Assembly (NCBI GenBank): GCA_947497485.1
Contig: CANMHB010000002.1
Span: forward strand, 221,859 to 285,858
DNA: 64,000 nt
Origin: Flavobacteriales bacterium
GTDB lineage: Bacteria > Bacteroidota > Bacteroidia > Flavobacteriales_D > Crocinitomicaceae
Reading direction: 5' to 3'
A model generated the notes under the pieces. The model was not told where the DNA came from. It made no database searches and saw only the letters and a list, made by a program, of their open reading frames with translations. Position numbers and translations under genes: made by a program. This document shows positions 55,518 through 63,937 of the stretch, one piece after another. How positions within the stretch are numbered: the first letter of the stretch is position 1; each line of letters starts with the position of its first letter.

Positions 55518-56503
55518 TAAAGCCAATTAAAATAAGCGCATTCGGAAGTTACTTACCAGAAAAGGTGTCTTCTTCAGACCTTGAGATGAAATATGGCTTA
55601 CCCTTGGGATGGTCTGAAAAATATTCTGGAGTTAAATCCCGTCACCACGTCACTTTTGAAAGCAATGGTTACATGGGCGCCAAGGCAGCAGACCAAGCCC
55701 TTGAAAACGCAGGCTTGAACCTATCGGATGTTAGCTTATTGATTTCTGCATCAGGGACTTATGATTACCCTATTCCAAATCAAGCCAGTGTGATTAAAGC
55801 TCAAATGAAAGATGGAATCTCCGCAAATACTCCCGCAATTGACATCGATAGCACTTGTTTGAGTTTTGTGACGGCTTTTGAAATAGCTGCGAACCTGTTT
55901 GATAATAAAAACTATAAACACATCCTAATTGTCTGTTCAGAGATTTCTTCCAAAGCGATAAATCCATCGAATTGGGAAACCTTAACTTTATTTGGTGATG
56001 CAGCGGTCGCAGTCTTAGTTTCATATGATGAAAGTTTAAAATCACATTATATTAAGGGCGGGCAAAAAACCTATTCAGAGGGAGTTCATGAAGCGATGAT
56101 CGAAGGAGGTGGAAATAAAAACTTTTTTAAGGAATATTCTTATAGTCCCGAACTTCATTCATTTAAAATGAATGGTCGCCAGTTACTTCGTTTGGCACAT
56201 CAAAAAATACCGGATTTTATGGCTTGGTTTTTTAAGGATTCAGGATATCTATTAAGTGATTTGGATGCCATTATTCCCCACCAGGCATCTAAAACAGGAA
56301 ACGCTGTGTTTTCTCAATTGTATGATTTAGAACCTGGTGTTATTAAATCAAACCTCGCAGATAGGGGAAATTGTATTGCTGCATCAATTCCTTTGGCCCT
56401 CATGGAGGCTATTGCTATAGGAGAGATTAAACGAGGTGATGTTTGTCTGATAAGTGGAACATCTGCAGGATTTTCAATAGGCGGAGTGTTATTTAAATAC
56501 TAA
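55514..56503 (+). CDS. thiolase-fold beta-ketoacyl synthase III (OleA/FabH-like)
   Basis: 329 residues with the complete Cys-His-Asn triad: C115 in DIDSTCLSFV, H256 in IIPHQASK and N286 in DRGNCIAAS. ISAFGSYLPEKVSSSD is the usual opening. It would condense acyl-CoA or acyl-ACP units; OleA and FabH cannot be separated by eye. Cluster context, with a reductase and a carboxylate-activating enzyme, favours condensation of long acyl chains. Followed by the hydroxylase after 5 bp. Confidence 0.82.
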   Translation: MIKPIKISAFGSYLPEKVSSSDLEMKYGLPLGWSEKYSGVKSRHHVTFESNGYMGAKAADQALENAGLNLSDVSLLISASGTYDYPIPNQASVIKAQMKDGISANTPAIDIDSTCLSFVTAFEIAANLFDNKNYKHILIVCSEISSKAINPSNWETLTLFGDAAVAVLVSYDESLKSHYIKGGQKTYSEGVHEAMIEGGGNKNFFKEYSYSPELHSFKMNGRQLLRLAHQKIPDFMAWFFKDSGYLLSDLDAIIPHQASKTGNAVFSQLYDLEPGVIKSNLADRGNCIAASIPLALMEAIAIGEIKRGDVCLISGTSAGFSIGGVLFKY

Positions 56504-56508
56504 AGAAA

Positions 56509-57642
56509 ATGAACAGTTTAGGGATGGTTTATGGGAACGGGATGCTCTTGGCATTGGTGTTGATTGAAGCCATGATCATTAAGTTCAAGTTAAAAAAAGA
56601 ATTACCCATAAAAGAACTCGTAATGAACTTAAATTCAGGGCATGTTTTACTTTGGGTATTTAGAAGTTTGGAAGTAGCGGCTTATGCGTTCACACTAAAT
56701 TATATTAGCACAAAATGGCTGGTAAATGTTCCATATTTTTTAATTTGGGTAATTGCTTTTTTTCTGTGGGATTTCATGTTCTACTGGTTGCATCGCACGC
56801 ATCACCACTGGAAATGGCTATGGGTTGTGCATGTCGTTCATCATGAAGGGGAACATTTCAGTTTATCACTTGGAATAAGAAATTCTTGGTACTCTTCGCT
56901 CACCTCCTTTCCGTATTTTTTCATTTTGGCATTTTTAGGAATTCCAACAGAAGTGTTTATTGCTGTTTCCTCATTTCATTATTTCGTTCAGTTTTACAAT
57001 CATAATCATTTAGTAAAAAATAGCGGTTGGCTGGAAAAATTATTGGTAACACCAGCACATCATAAAGTTCATCACGGCAAAAACGATCCATACATTGATA
57101 AAAATTTTGGTGGAACTTTTATCCTTTGGGATAAGCTTTTTGGTACTTTTCAGCAAGAAGAAAAAAACAATCCTGTTCAAATAGGAATCGATGAAATAGT
57201 AGACTCCAATAACCCTGTTTTTGTCAACAATGTGCCTCTTATCAAAAAAATTATTCCCGGCTATAACTTTAACCTTCACAAGAACCAGATTAGTGTACCC
57301 AATTCATTTATTGTAATTGGGACCATCATGCTATTTATGCTTTTGTTGAATTTTATTTATTTTGAACATTCGCTAACATCATTCTATTACATATTCTTGT
57401 TTTTCACCATTTTTATTGGAACAATTGCTATCGGGTTGTTACTTGACGGAAAATTAATTGGAACGTTGGCACTAGCCATTTCAACAATCTTTGCGCCTCT
57501 TTATTTGTGGGTTAATTTCCCGAATCCAAATGCGTTTTTTCTTATAACGCTTACTGTTTATTCAACACATGGGATATTAACCCTTTTTTATTTACTTTTT
57601 TCTTGGAAGTCTAATTTTAGGAAGAAAATAGCTGAATCCTAA
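56509..57642 (+). CDS. sterol desaturase/fatty acid hydroxylase family membrane protein
   Basis: 377 residues. Histidine clusters are HRTHHHW (95-101), HVVHHEGEH (108-116) and a late TPAHHKVHHG; hydrophobic helices flank them, and the last third (about 265-370) adds at least four more helices. It is longer than the 229-residue member at 10262. It would hydroxylate a lipid intermediate of the cluster. The next gene starts 3 bp after its stop. Confidence 0.8.
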   Translation: MNSLGMVYGNGMLLALVLIEAMIIKFKLKKELPIKELVMNLNSGHVLLWVFRSLEVAAYAFTLNYISTKWLVNVPYFLIWVIAFFLWDFMFYWLHRTHHHWKWLWVVHVVHHEGEHFSLSLGIRNSWYSSLTSFPYFFILAFLGIPTEVFIAVSSFHYFVQFYNHNHLVKNSGWLEKLLVTPAHHKVHHGKNDPYIDKNFGGTFILWDKLFGTFQQEEKNNPVQIGIDEIVDSNNPVFVNNVPLIKKIIPGYNFNLHKNQISVPNSFIVIGTIMLFMLLLNFIYFEHSLTSFYYIFLFFTIFIGTIAIGLLLDGKLIGTLALAISTIFAPLYLWVNFPNPNAFFLITLTVYSTHGILTLFYLLFSWKSNFRKKIAES

Positions 57643-57644
57643 TA

Positions 57645-58772
57645 ATGAGCCAGTTTTACATTTATGTACGTTTAATAACCGAATTATTTTCTTTTCGGCG
57701 AAAAAACATGCGATTTCCAAATATTAGAAGATTTTTAGCGGCGATTATAATTCTACCGGTTTTTTCCATCTTATTTCTCATACACCATTTTTTTCTAATA
57801 CTTGATTATATAATTTTTCCATCTTTTTTAAAGCAAAAGATTATTCAACCATGTTTTATCGTTGCTGCACCTAGAAGCGGCACAACTTTTCTTTTTCACA
57901 CAATGGCCGAGGAGAAAGAATTATTTACATCAACTAAATTGTGGGAGTTAATCTTGGCGCCAGCAATTACCCAAAAGTATTTAATTCTGTCCTTAATGAG
58001 GCTCGACGGCAAGTTAGGTTCTCCTTTAAAAGTTTTGATAAATAAAGTTGAAAGCTTACTAATTGGAAAGTTTAAAACGATTCATTTACTTGGACTTAAT
58101 TTTCCAGAAGAAGATGAGGTTGGAATGATCTGGAACCTAAATACGCTTTATTTGAGTTTCTTTTATCCAGATTCAGATTTATTTCACTCGTATTATTTTT
58201 TTGATGAAACGATGCCAGAACCTAGAAAAAAAACCATAATGAAAAGCTATCTAAGAATGGTTCAACGGCATAATTATGTTTTTAACAGATGTAACCAGAA
58301 ACGCTACCTTTCCAAGAATCCAATGATGATGAACAAAGTAGCCTCGCTTAAACAATTCTTTCCAGACGCGAATTTGCTGACAATCATCAGAACACCCGCC
58401 AACACAATTCCTTCTACAATTGCTTTAAATTCGGTTATCTATCAGTTTTTTACCAATGTTCAACTTAATGAACGGGTTGAAAAACAATTATTTGAATTAA
58501 TCATAAAATGGTACAAGATGTTTCACATAAACAGCTCGAAGCACTTTCCAACTAACCAATTAGTACTAGATTTTTCTGAGCTGATATCTCAACCACAGCG
58601 ACAATTAAATAAAATTTCAGTGTTTTTAAAATTTCAGCGAGAGATAAACGCTCTTCCAGCCGAGCGAAAACAAACTAATCACATTAGTAAAAACTACTAT
58701 GTACCACTTTCAGAAAAACAAATAGAAGATGTTTTTCACCATTTACCTTATTTAAAGAATCATTTTGGTTGA
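57645..58772 (+). CDS. membrane-anchored sulfotransferase family protein
   Basis: 375 residues. A hydrophobic anchor lies at about 31-58. The PAPS 5'-phosphosulfate loop CFIVAAPRSGTTFLF (70-84) is followed by a catalytic-type segment; NLLTIIRTPANTIPST matches the 3'-phosphate-binding region. It may sulfate the product of the preceding lipid genes; the family also contains sugar sulfotransferases. It closes the compact 52426-58772 cluster. Confidence 0.75.
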   Translation: MSQFYIYVRLITELFSFRRKNMRFPNIRRFLAAIIILPVFSILFLIHHFFLILDYIIFPSFLKQKIIQPCFIVAAPRSGTTFLFHTMAEEKELFTSTKLWELILAPAITQKYLILSLMRLDGKLGSPLKVLINKVESLLIGKFKTIHLLGLNFPEEDEVGMIWNLNTLYLSFFYPDSDLFHSYYFFDETMPEPRKKTIMKSYLRMVQRHNYVFNRCNQKRYLSKNPMMMNKVASLKQFFPDANLLTIIRTPANTIPSTIALNSVIYQFFTNVQLNERVEKQLFELIIKWYKMFHINSSKHFPTNQLVLDFSELISQPQRQLNKISVFLKFQREINALPAERKQTNHISKNYYVPLSEKQIEDVFHHLPYLKNHFG

Positions 58773-58920
58773 CGCGGTAAAAACAAAAAAGATCATGTAG
58801 TTTTATTTATATGTAAACAATTTGTAATTTATAGGTTATGTGAATATGCCTTGTTGTTTTCATCGGTGCTTGCGCGATCTGTTTACATGGCTATTTCATA
58901 AATAATTATTTTGCATCCTT

Positions 58921-58950
58921 TTTGTATTTATTTATGATTGTTTATATTTG
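58921..58950 (+). promoter_or_regulatory. promoter for the radical SAM gene
   Basis: TTTG at 58921-58924 and TATATTTG at 58943-58950 (spacer 18) match the Bacteroidota -33/-7 pair. It lies 19 bp ahead of the TTG start at 58970, so the mRNA leader is short and the radical SAM gene is likely transcribed on its own. Confidence 0.6.
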
Positions 58951-58969
58951 GTAAATTATTCGAGTAAAA

Positions 58970-60136
58970 TTGTATACCGCCACCTCAAATAACACAACAA
59001 TTCTTTCTGGTTGGAGAAAAAAGCTTGTTTTTTCAATAATCTGGCTAGGCGTTTTTAAAAAGTTACTGGTTACATTCAAACGACCAACTCTCATTTTTAA
59101 AGCAATCAATCATATTCGGGAATTTAGAAACAAGCATAGCATCTATAAAACATTCCCAAAAATTGCCGTCGTAGATCGACGTGTTTTTTTTAATTGCAAT
59201 GTTAATGGTTGGCCAAGCAATTATTTTTATCGATCTATGTTAATTGAATCTAGAAAAGGCCTTGAAATGCCTATTTCGAATCTTGAAAACATTAAAATGG
59301 TTCAAATAGCATTTACAAAAAAATGTCCACTAAACTGCGAGCATTGTTTCGAGGGACCCGTTTTGAATAAAAAGGATACGCTTACGCTTGAACAACACAA
59401 ACAGATTGTTAAAAAACTGCAAGATGCCGGAGTTTCCATGATTGAATTTGGAGGAGGAGACCCAATGACTCGTATAAACGACTTAGTTGAAATACTAAAT
59501 TCAGCTAGAAAAACAGCTGATTTTTGGGTTTATACTTCTGGCTTTAATTTCACAGAAGAGAACGCAAGAAGACTAAAAAAAGCTGGTTTAACAGGTGTTT
59601 CAATCGGGCTAGACCATTATCTTTCAGAAAAACACAATGCTTTTAGAAGAAATCAAAAGGCTTTCGATTGGGCACTAGAGGCAGCGAAAAACGCAAAAAA
59701 CGCAAAACTGGTAATAACAGCTACAATTTGTGTTACGAAGGAGTTTTGTTCTATGGAAAACTTATTTAATTACGTAAAATTTGCTCAAACTATTGGCGCA
59801 TCATTTGTTCAAATTCTTGAGCCAAGGGCAGCTGGAAATTATGAAGGTAAAGATGTACTTTTGAATAGTCAGCAAATACAAATCATGAAGGACTTTTTCA
59901 TTGATGTAAATACGAATCCTGTTCATGCTGATTTGCCAATCGTTGATTATCCTGGATATTTTCAGCGAAAAAACAAATGCGCAGGCGCAGGGAATCATTA
60001 CTTATATATTGATACGGACGGGTATATCAACTCGTGTCCATTTTGCAGAAATAAGAAAACATTTTTTCTTGATGAAAATCATGAAGAATCCATCGAGTCC
60101 TTAAAAACAGAAGGATGTGACTTACCAAACATTTAA
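58970..60136 (+). CDS. radical SAM protein with SPASM-like C-terminus
   Basis: 388 residues from a TTG at 58970, the only start that keeps the full N-terminus; no ATG lies upstream in frame. The cluster motif is FTKKCPLNCEHCFEG (C119, C123, C126), with the SAM-binding IEFGGGDP after it. A second cysteine set is C337, then DGYINSCPFC (C356, C359) and C383, as in SPASM auxiliary clusters that act on peptides. The N-terminal 110 residues carry a basic/hydrophobic segment. It sits behind its own promoter next to a lipoprotein. Confidence 0.8.
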   Translation: MYTATSNNTTILSGWRKKLVFSIIWLGVFKKLLVTFKRPTLIFKAINHIREFRNKHSIYKTFPKIAVVDRRVFFNCNVNGWPSNYFYRSMLIESRKGLEMPISNLENIKMVQIAFTKKCPLNCEHCFEGPVLNKKDTLTLEQHKQIVKKLQDAGVSMIEFGGGDPMTRINDLVEILNSARKTADFWVYTSGFNFTEENARRLKKAGLTGVSIGLDHYLSEKHNAFRRNQKAFDWALEAAKNAKNAKLVITATICVTKEFCSMENLFNYVKFAQTIGASFVQILEPRAAGNYEGKDVLLNSQQIQIMKDFFIDVNTNPVHADLPIVDYPGYFQRKNKCAGAGNHYLYIDTDGYINSCPFCRNKKTFFLDENHEESIESLKTEGCDLPNI

Positions 60137-60145
60137 ATAAAAGAT

Positions 60146-61759
60146 ATGAAATCAAAATCTCTTTTTCGTCAAATAACAGCATGGTTTATGCTTTTATCTA
60201 TTCTTGCTAGCTGTGCGATTTATCATATGGAAAACAAGCAATTATCCATTTGGAGGCGTAATAACATAATCGACACCAAAAAACAATTTAGAATAGTTAT
60301 TCATGAAGGTGAAAAATTGTCAGAACTGGTAAATTTTGTTAGAGAAGACAACGCATTGCGAGGATCCTTGCAACCACTTCCAGAAAAGGTAGATTACTAT
60401 TACAAAACTTCTAAATATAAAAGAAACTTTAAAGTACCCAGAAGAGACAGAATGTATATTAATCAGCTTCATTTGTTTGTAAACAAGGTTGCCTATGAAA
60501 ATGAGCGGGCCATAATAGATTTGAACTCAATTCAAGAAGTTCAAATTCTAGACTTAAACACAGGCCTAACGGTTCTTGCAAACTTTGGTGCTGCTGTTAG
60601 AACTTTTGCCGGTGCCTTTTTCGCCGCTATTTTAATTTCATGTAATTGCCCACATGTTTATACCTATGACAATCAAACATATAATTATACAAACACCTTG
60701 TATACAGGTGCGGTATACAAAAATCTAGAGCGCTATGATTATAAATTGCTCCCAGATGTTTCTTCAAATAAAGATACTTACAAAATTCAGTTGAGAAATG
60801 AAGAACAGGAAGATCAATATACGAATTTCCTCGATTTAATTGCAGTTGAGCACGAAAGCAATATACAAGTTGCAAGTGATCAAAATGGGAACATCTATTC
60901 GCTTGCTGAAATTCAAAAACCACTAATCGCTAATGATGATAATGGAAATTCAATAATTTCTCTTATCGAAAATAAAGATGAAACAGATTACCATTTTGAT
61001 TCATTTGGAAAAGATAAATATTCTAACGTTTATACTCAATTTGAAAAACCTGAAAATGTCAAAGACGGTAAACTAGTTCTTTCGGTAAAGAATAGTGAAT
61101 GGGGTGGTTTTGTTTATAAGGAATTTACCCAGCTTTTTGGTAATTACCATGATAATTGGACGAGGAAAGCAAGTAGAAAGTCGATGCAAAAAATGACAGA
61201 AAGCATGAAAAAAGGAGGTGTCTTGTTGGTTGTTTCCGTCTTTAAAAATAATCATTGGGAAGATGTTGAAACAATTAATTTGGTTGGGTCAAGAAACCAC
61301 AATAATATAGTGGTGCCGATATCAAAATTAAATAGTGCAGATAAAACGATTTCTGTGCGAATACGTTCCGGATTCAAGTTTTGGGATATTGATTATATTG
61401 GAATGGATTATTCAGAGCAAAAACCTATGAATATTTCTCATATTAAGCCTGAAATAACTTCCGCTGCAACACCTGCACAACAGGGCGCATTGTTGAGTAA
61501 TGATGACAATTATTTTCACCACCCGGCCAACTCAACCCCTCTGTCAATTGAATTCAAAGATTTACCTTCGTCTGCAACGAAGGCCAGAACACTTATTCTT
61601 TGCAGCAAAGGATATTATGTGGGACAAAGAAAAGTTAGTGGTAAGCCTCAGCTTGCTAAATTAAAGGAAATAAACAGGTCTGCCGGACTTTCTGCATACT
61701 CAAAACAGCTATTTGATGTTTATAATGATTATCTTAATCAGCTTTCAAAGACGCCATGA
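60146..61759 (+). CDS. large lipoprotein of unknown function, radical SAM partner
   Basis: 537 residues. The lipoprotein signal ends LLSILASCAIY (Cys23). A hydrophobic segment near 146-170 contains AAVRTFAGAFFAAILISCNCPHVYTYD with three nearby cysteines. The middle is beta-rich, with Asp/Asn-rich turns, and the tail has a GQRKVSGKPQLAKLKEI helix. No family recognised. It follows the radical SAM gene by 9 bp and is presumably co-expressed; whether it is a substrate is open. Confidence 0.65.
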   Translation: MKSKSLFRQITAWFMLLSILASCAIYHMENKQLSIWRRNNIIDTKKQFRIVIHEGEKLSELVNFVREDNALRGSLQPLPEKVDYYYKTSKYKRNFKVPRRDRMYINQLHLFVNKVAYENERAIIDLNSIQEVQILDLNTGLTVLANFGAAVRTFAGAFFAAILISCNCPHVYTYDNQTYNYTNTLYTGAVYKNLERYDYKLLPDVSSNKDTYKIQLRNEEQEDQYTNFLDLIAVEHESNIQVASDQNGNIYSLAEIQKPLIANDDNGNSIISLIENKDETDYHFDSFGKDKYSNVYTQFEKPENVKDGKLVLSVKNSEWGGFVYKEFTQLFGNYHDNWTRKASRKSMQKMTESMKKGGVLLVVSVFKNNHWEDVETINLVGSRNHNNIVVPISKLNSADKTISVRIRSGFKFWDIDYIGMDYSEQKPMNISHIKPEITSAATPAQQGALLSNDDNYFHHPANSTPLSIEFKDLPSSATKARTLILCSKGYYVGQRKVSGKPQLAKLKEINRSAGLSAYSKQLFDVYNDYLNQLSKTP

Positions 61760-62013
61760 AATGATTTTAATTTATTTGAATAAATAAAGTATTTCTATTA
61801 TTACATTGTTATAATAATCTGGCGTTTGATGCAACAATTCTCCCATCAATAAACAAATAGATATTTCATGCACTACTTGATTCGTGATCAAGTTAATTGT
61901 AAAGCATTCGTTTGCCGAATTGATATGTAATTCAAATGTTTTTTATTCATATTCTGATTTAAACTGGTCGTAATACATTGAATAAATCCTGCATGTTTTC
62001 ACGCGGTAGATGA
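61760..62013 (+). other. intergenic region upstream of the T9SS remnant
   Basis: About 250 bp of AT-rich sequence with no gene. A short hairpin acttgat-tcgtg-atcaagt occurs at 61875-61893. No promoter or repeat stands out. It may be decayed coding sequence of the remnant that follows. Confidence 0.35.
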
Positions 62014-62181
62014 AGACGGGTAAATATAATTGAACGAAAATGTTTTGGTATTCCATACTTTTATCTTTCGAACAAGACAAAACATGGTGAAATCAGCACA
62101 GCACACTTTCCAAAAGGGGTTTATTTGGTAGAGGTAAGAACAAAGAATGCGTTGGGTCGTAAAAAACTAATAATAGATTAA
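62014..62181 (+). pseudogene. T9SS C-terminal sorting-domain remnant
   Basis: The frame from 62014 to TAA at 62179-62181 is open but has no start codon in frame. Its last 30 residues read like the end of a T9SS type A domain: HFPKGVYLVEVRTKN followed by a basic GRKKLIID. The preceding 25 residues are poorly conserved and a stop lies upstream at 62011-62013. It is the tail of a secreted-protein gene whose body is missing. It lies at the edge of the accessory segment. Confidence 0.65.
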
Positions 62182-62237
62182 AAGAACACTTTTAAGAAGC
62201 TTGTGGACGTCACTATTTTTTAAGTTTACTTACTATT

Positions 62238-62747
62238 TCATTCTTTAATTATCTCAGCTTGAAATATTTCCTGTAAGTCTCTTTTTGATTTATTGCTTTC
62301 ATATTTGAAACCTCCTGTTGTCAGCCCATAAACAAATATCAGCATCCCAAAAGGAATTAATGCAGCAAAATTAACTTCTGAATTATGGTAAGCATGCCAA
62401 AGAAAAGCTATGCTACCTATTCCAATTATTCCACACCAAACACTTAAAAAAACGACGACAAAAACATGGAGTCTCATTTTCACGTAGATTTTTATTCCGT
62501 CAAAATCACTTTCAATGTTTCCTGTAATTCTGGGCAGAAACGAATTTCGATAATTTATTATTCTTTTAATATTAAAGGCTTGACTGTTAATTTTTCCTTC
62601 ATAAGGTTTTATCGTTTCGCCTCTAAAAACAACAATTCTAAATCTCTTTTCAGTTTCAACGCAATCTGAAAGACGTTTAATAATTTCATCCTCCTTCAAG
62701 CTGGTCTTGTATGTAATATTTTCGAAAGGAAGAAAATTCATTTTCAT
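62238..62747 (-). CDS. membrane protein of unknown function
   Basis: 169 residues with two membrane helices (about 94-116 and 129-148). The N-terminal soluble part (ITYKTSLKEDEIIKRLSDCV, FRGETIKPYEGKINSQAFNI, GIKIYVKMR) resembles small PH-like membrane proteins of Bacteroidota mobile gene neighbourhoods. It ends with a charged tail. No family recognised. It lies just outside the repeat at 62780. Confidence 0.6.
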   Translation of the reverse strand: MKMNFLPFENITYKTSLKEDEIIKRLSDCVETEKRFRIVVFRGETIKPYEGKINSQAFNIKRIINYRNSFLPRITGNIESDFDGIKIYVKMRLHVFVVVFLSVWCGIIGIGSIAFLWHAYHNSEVNFAALIPFGMLIFVYGLTTGGFKYESNKSKRDLQEIFQAEIIKE

Positions 62748-62779
62748 TTAGCGATGCTTTTACCTCTCCATTTAAGTTA

Positions 62780-62912
62780 CCACTAACGGTTTGCAGCTAC
62801 CCGAATGGCGGGACTTTTACCACAAAACTTGATTTGAAAAACTAATGTTTGATTAACTCAAAACTGTCTTTGGAACACGAAACCCCGCCTTTTGGGTAGG
62901 TGCTGTTATCGG
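62780..62912. repeat. imperfect-palindrome repeat, complete copy (cassette-boundary candidate)
   Basis: 133 bp from CCACTAAC to GTTATCGG. The outer arms (62793-62812, GCAGCTACCCGAATGGCGGG, and 62884-62905) pair as an imperfect stem with two mismatches and a 3-nt bulge, around a 70-bp AT-rich centre. The GTTATCGG end is the exact reverse complement of the CCGATAAC that opens the second copy. Positions 62784-62842 match 63942-64000 at 57 of 59 bases. The GNAT stop codon lies in its right end. Confidence 0.75.
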
Positions 62913-63898
62913 TTCGGCTTTCTATTTTCATATTCGTTCTTGTCAATTTTATACCAATTATGTTCAATTCCTTCAAGGTCAAATTTTTCGATAAAGTTTA
63001 GTCCAACTTTTCTTAAAATTTTATTTGAACCATCATTTTTGCAGTCAGCCATAGCATAAACTTCCTTTGTTTTAAGTTGTTCAAAAGCATAATCCAATGA
63101 AGCTATTGCCGTTTCAGTCGCAATTCCTTGTCCCCAATATTTTTTAATTAATCGGTATCCAAGGTCATAATAATTCTTGTGATTGTTTGTCAAGTCAGTG
63201 ACAAATTTTAAACCTGTCCAACCAATAAATTCGTTTGTCTTTTTGTCAATGATTGCCCAACGTCCAATTCCATTGTCGTTGTATTGTTGTCTGATAAAAT
63301 TTATCACATTAGTAACTTGTTCTTTTTCTGTTACGGGTTTTTTTCCTAAATACTTGTGAACTTCAGGATCAGAATCAAGTTCAAACATTCTGTCAATGTC
63401 AGAAGGAATTATTTCTCTCAAAATTAGTCGTTCTGTTTCTGCAAAGATTTTGACATTATTTTTGACTTTGACTGCTCTTATCATTTCACTGTCAATTCGT
63501 TCTTGAGTTAATATTTCAAACCCATTTTTCAAATAGAAACCAATTGGTGTCATATAAAACTCTCCATTGTGTTTCAAATCATTATTATGGTCAATTACCC
63601 AACCATAAAACTCTCCCAAATCTCTTTTAAGTCTATTGATTAATAACTTACCAAAACCATTTCCCTTGTATTCATTTTTAACGATAATTGAGAACCTTTT
63701 TTCTTTCTCTTTTTCAAATTCAACCGCCCAAGCTAAAACATTATTATTCTGTTCAATTAGATAATGGTTATAGTTTTCAACCCCTTCTAATAATATTCCA
63801 AATCTGTCTTTAAGTTTAATAGGATACTCATCATTCCACATTTGATCTATTTGTTGGAATTGAACACTATTAATGTTTTTTGTCTTTATGATTTCCAT
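62906..63898 (-). CDS. tandem GNAT acetyltransferase (two GNAT domains)
   Basis: 330 residues. Domain 1 (about 1-150) has the acetyl-CoA loop NEYKGNGFGKLLINRL and FYLKNGFEIL. Domain 2 (about 152-325) is a RimJ/RimL-type domain, ERLILREIIPSDIDRMFELD, then GWTGLKF, YWGQGIATETAIAS and a NDGSNKILRKVGL end. Each has the QxxGxG/A-type loop, so both may be active; substrate is unknown. The stop codon overlaps the repeat and another copy starts 40 bp upstream of the ATG, as for a mobile cassette. Confidence 0.8.
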   Translation of the reverse strand: MEIIKTKNINSVQFQQIDQMWNDEYPIKLKDRFGILLEGVENYNHYLIEQNNNVLAWAVEFEKEKEKRFSIIVKNEYKGNGFGKLLINRLKRDLGEFYGWVIDHNNDLKHNGEFYMTPIGFYLKNGFEILTQERIDSEMIRAVKVKNNVKIFAETERLILREIIPSDIDRMFELDSDPEVHKYLGKKPVTEKEQVTNVINFIRQQYNDNGIGRWAIIDKKTNEFIGWTGLKFVTDLTNNHKNYYDLGYRLIKKYWGQGIATETAIASLDYAFEQLKTKEVYAMADCKNDGSNKILRKVGLNFIEKFDLEGIEHNWYKIDKNEYENRKPNR

Positions 63899-63937
63899 TA
63901 GTTTATTTCTCTTTCTGCGGTTGTTCTATTAAGCTGA

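Noticed and set aside
58811..58888. 9-bp inverted repeat (atgtaaaca / tgtttacat) before the radical SAM gene
   Set aside because: The arms are separated by 60 bp in AT-rich DNA; likely to occur by chance.
62780..62912. Canonical integron attC site
   Set aside because: The ends do not match RYYYAAC or GTTRRRY, and no integron integrase is present in the window, so I call it only attC-like.
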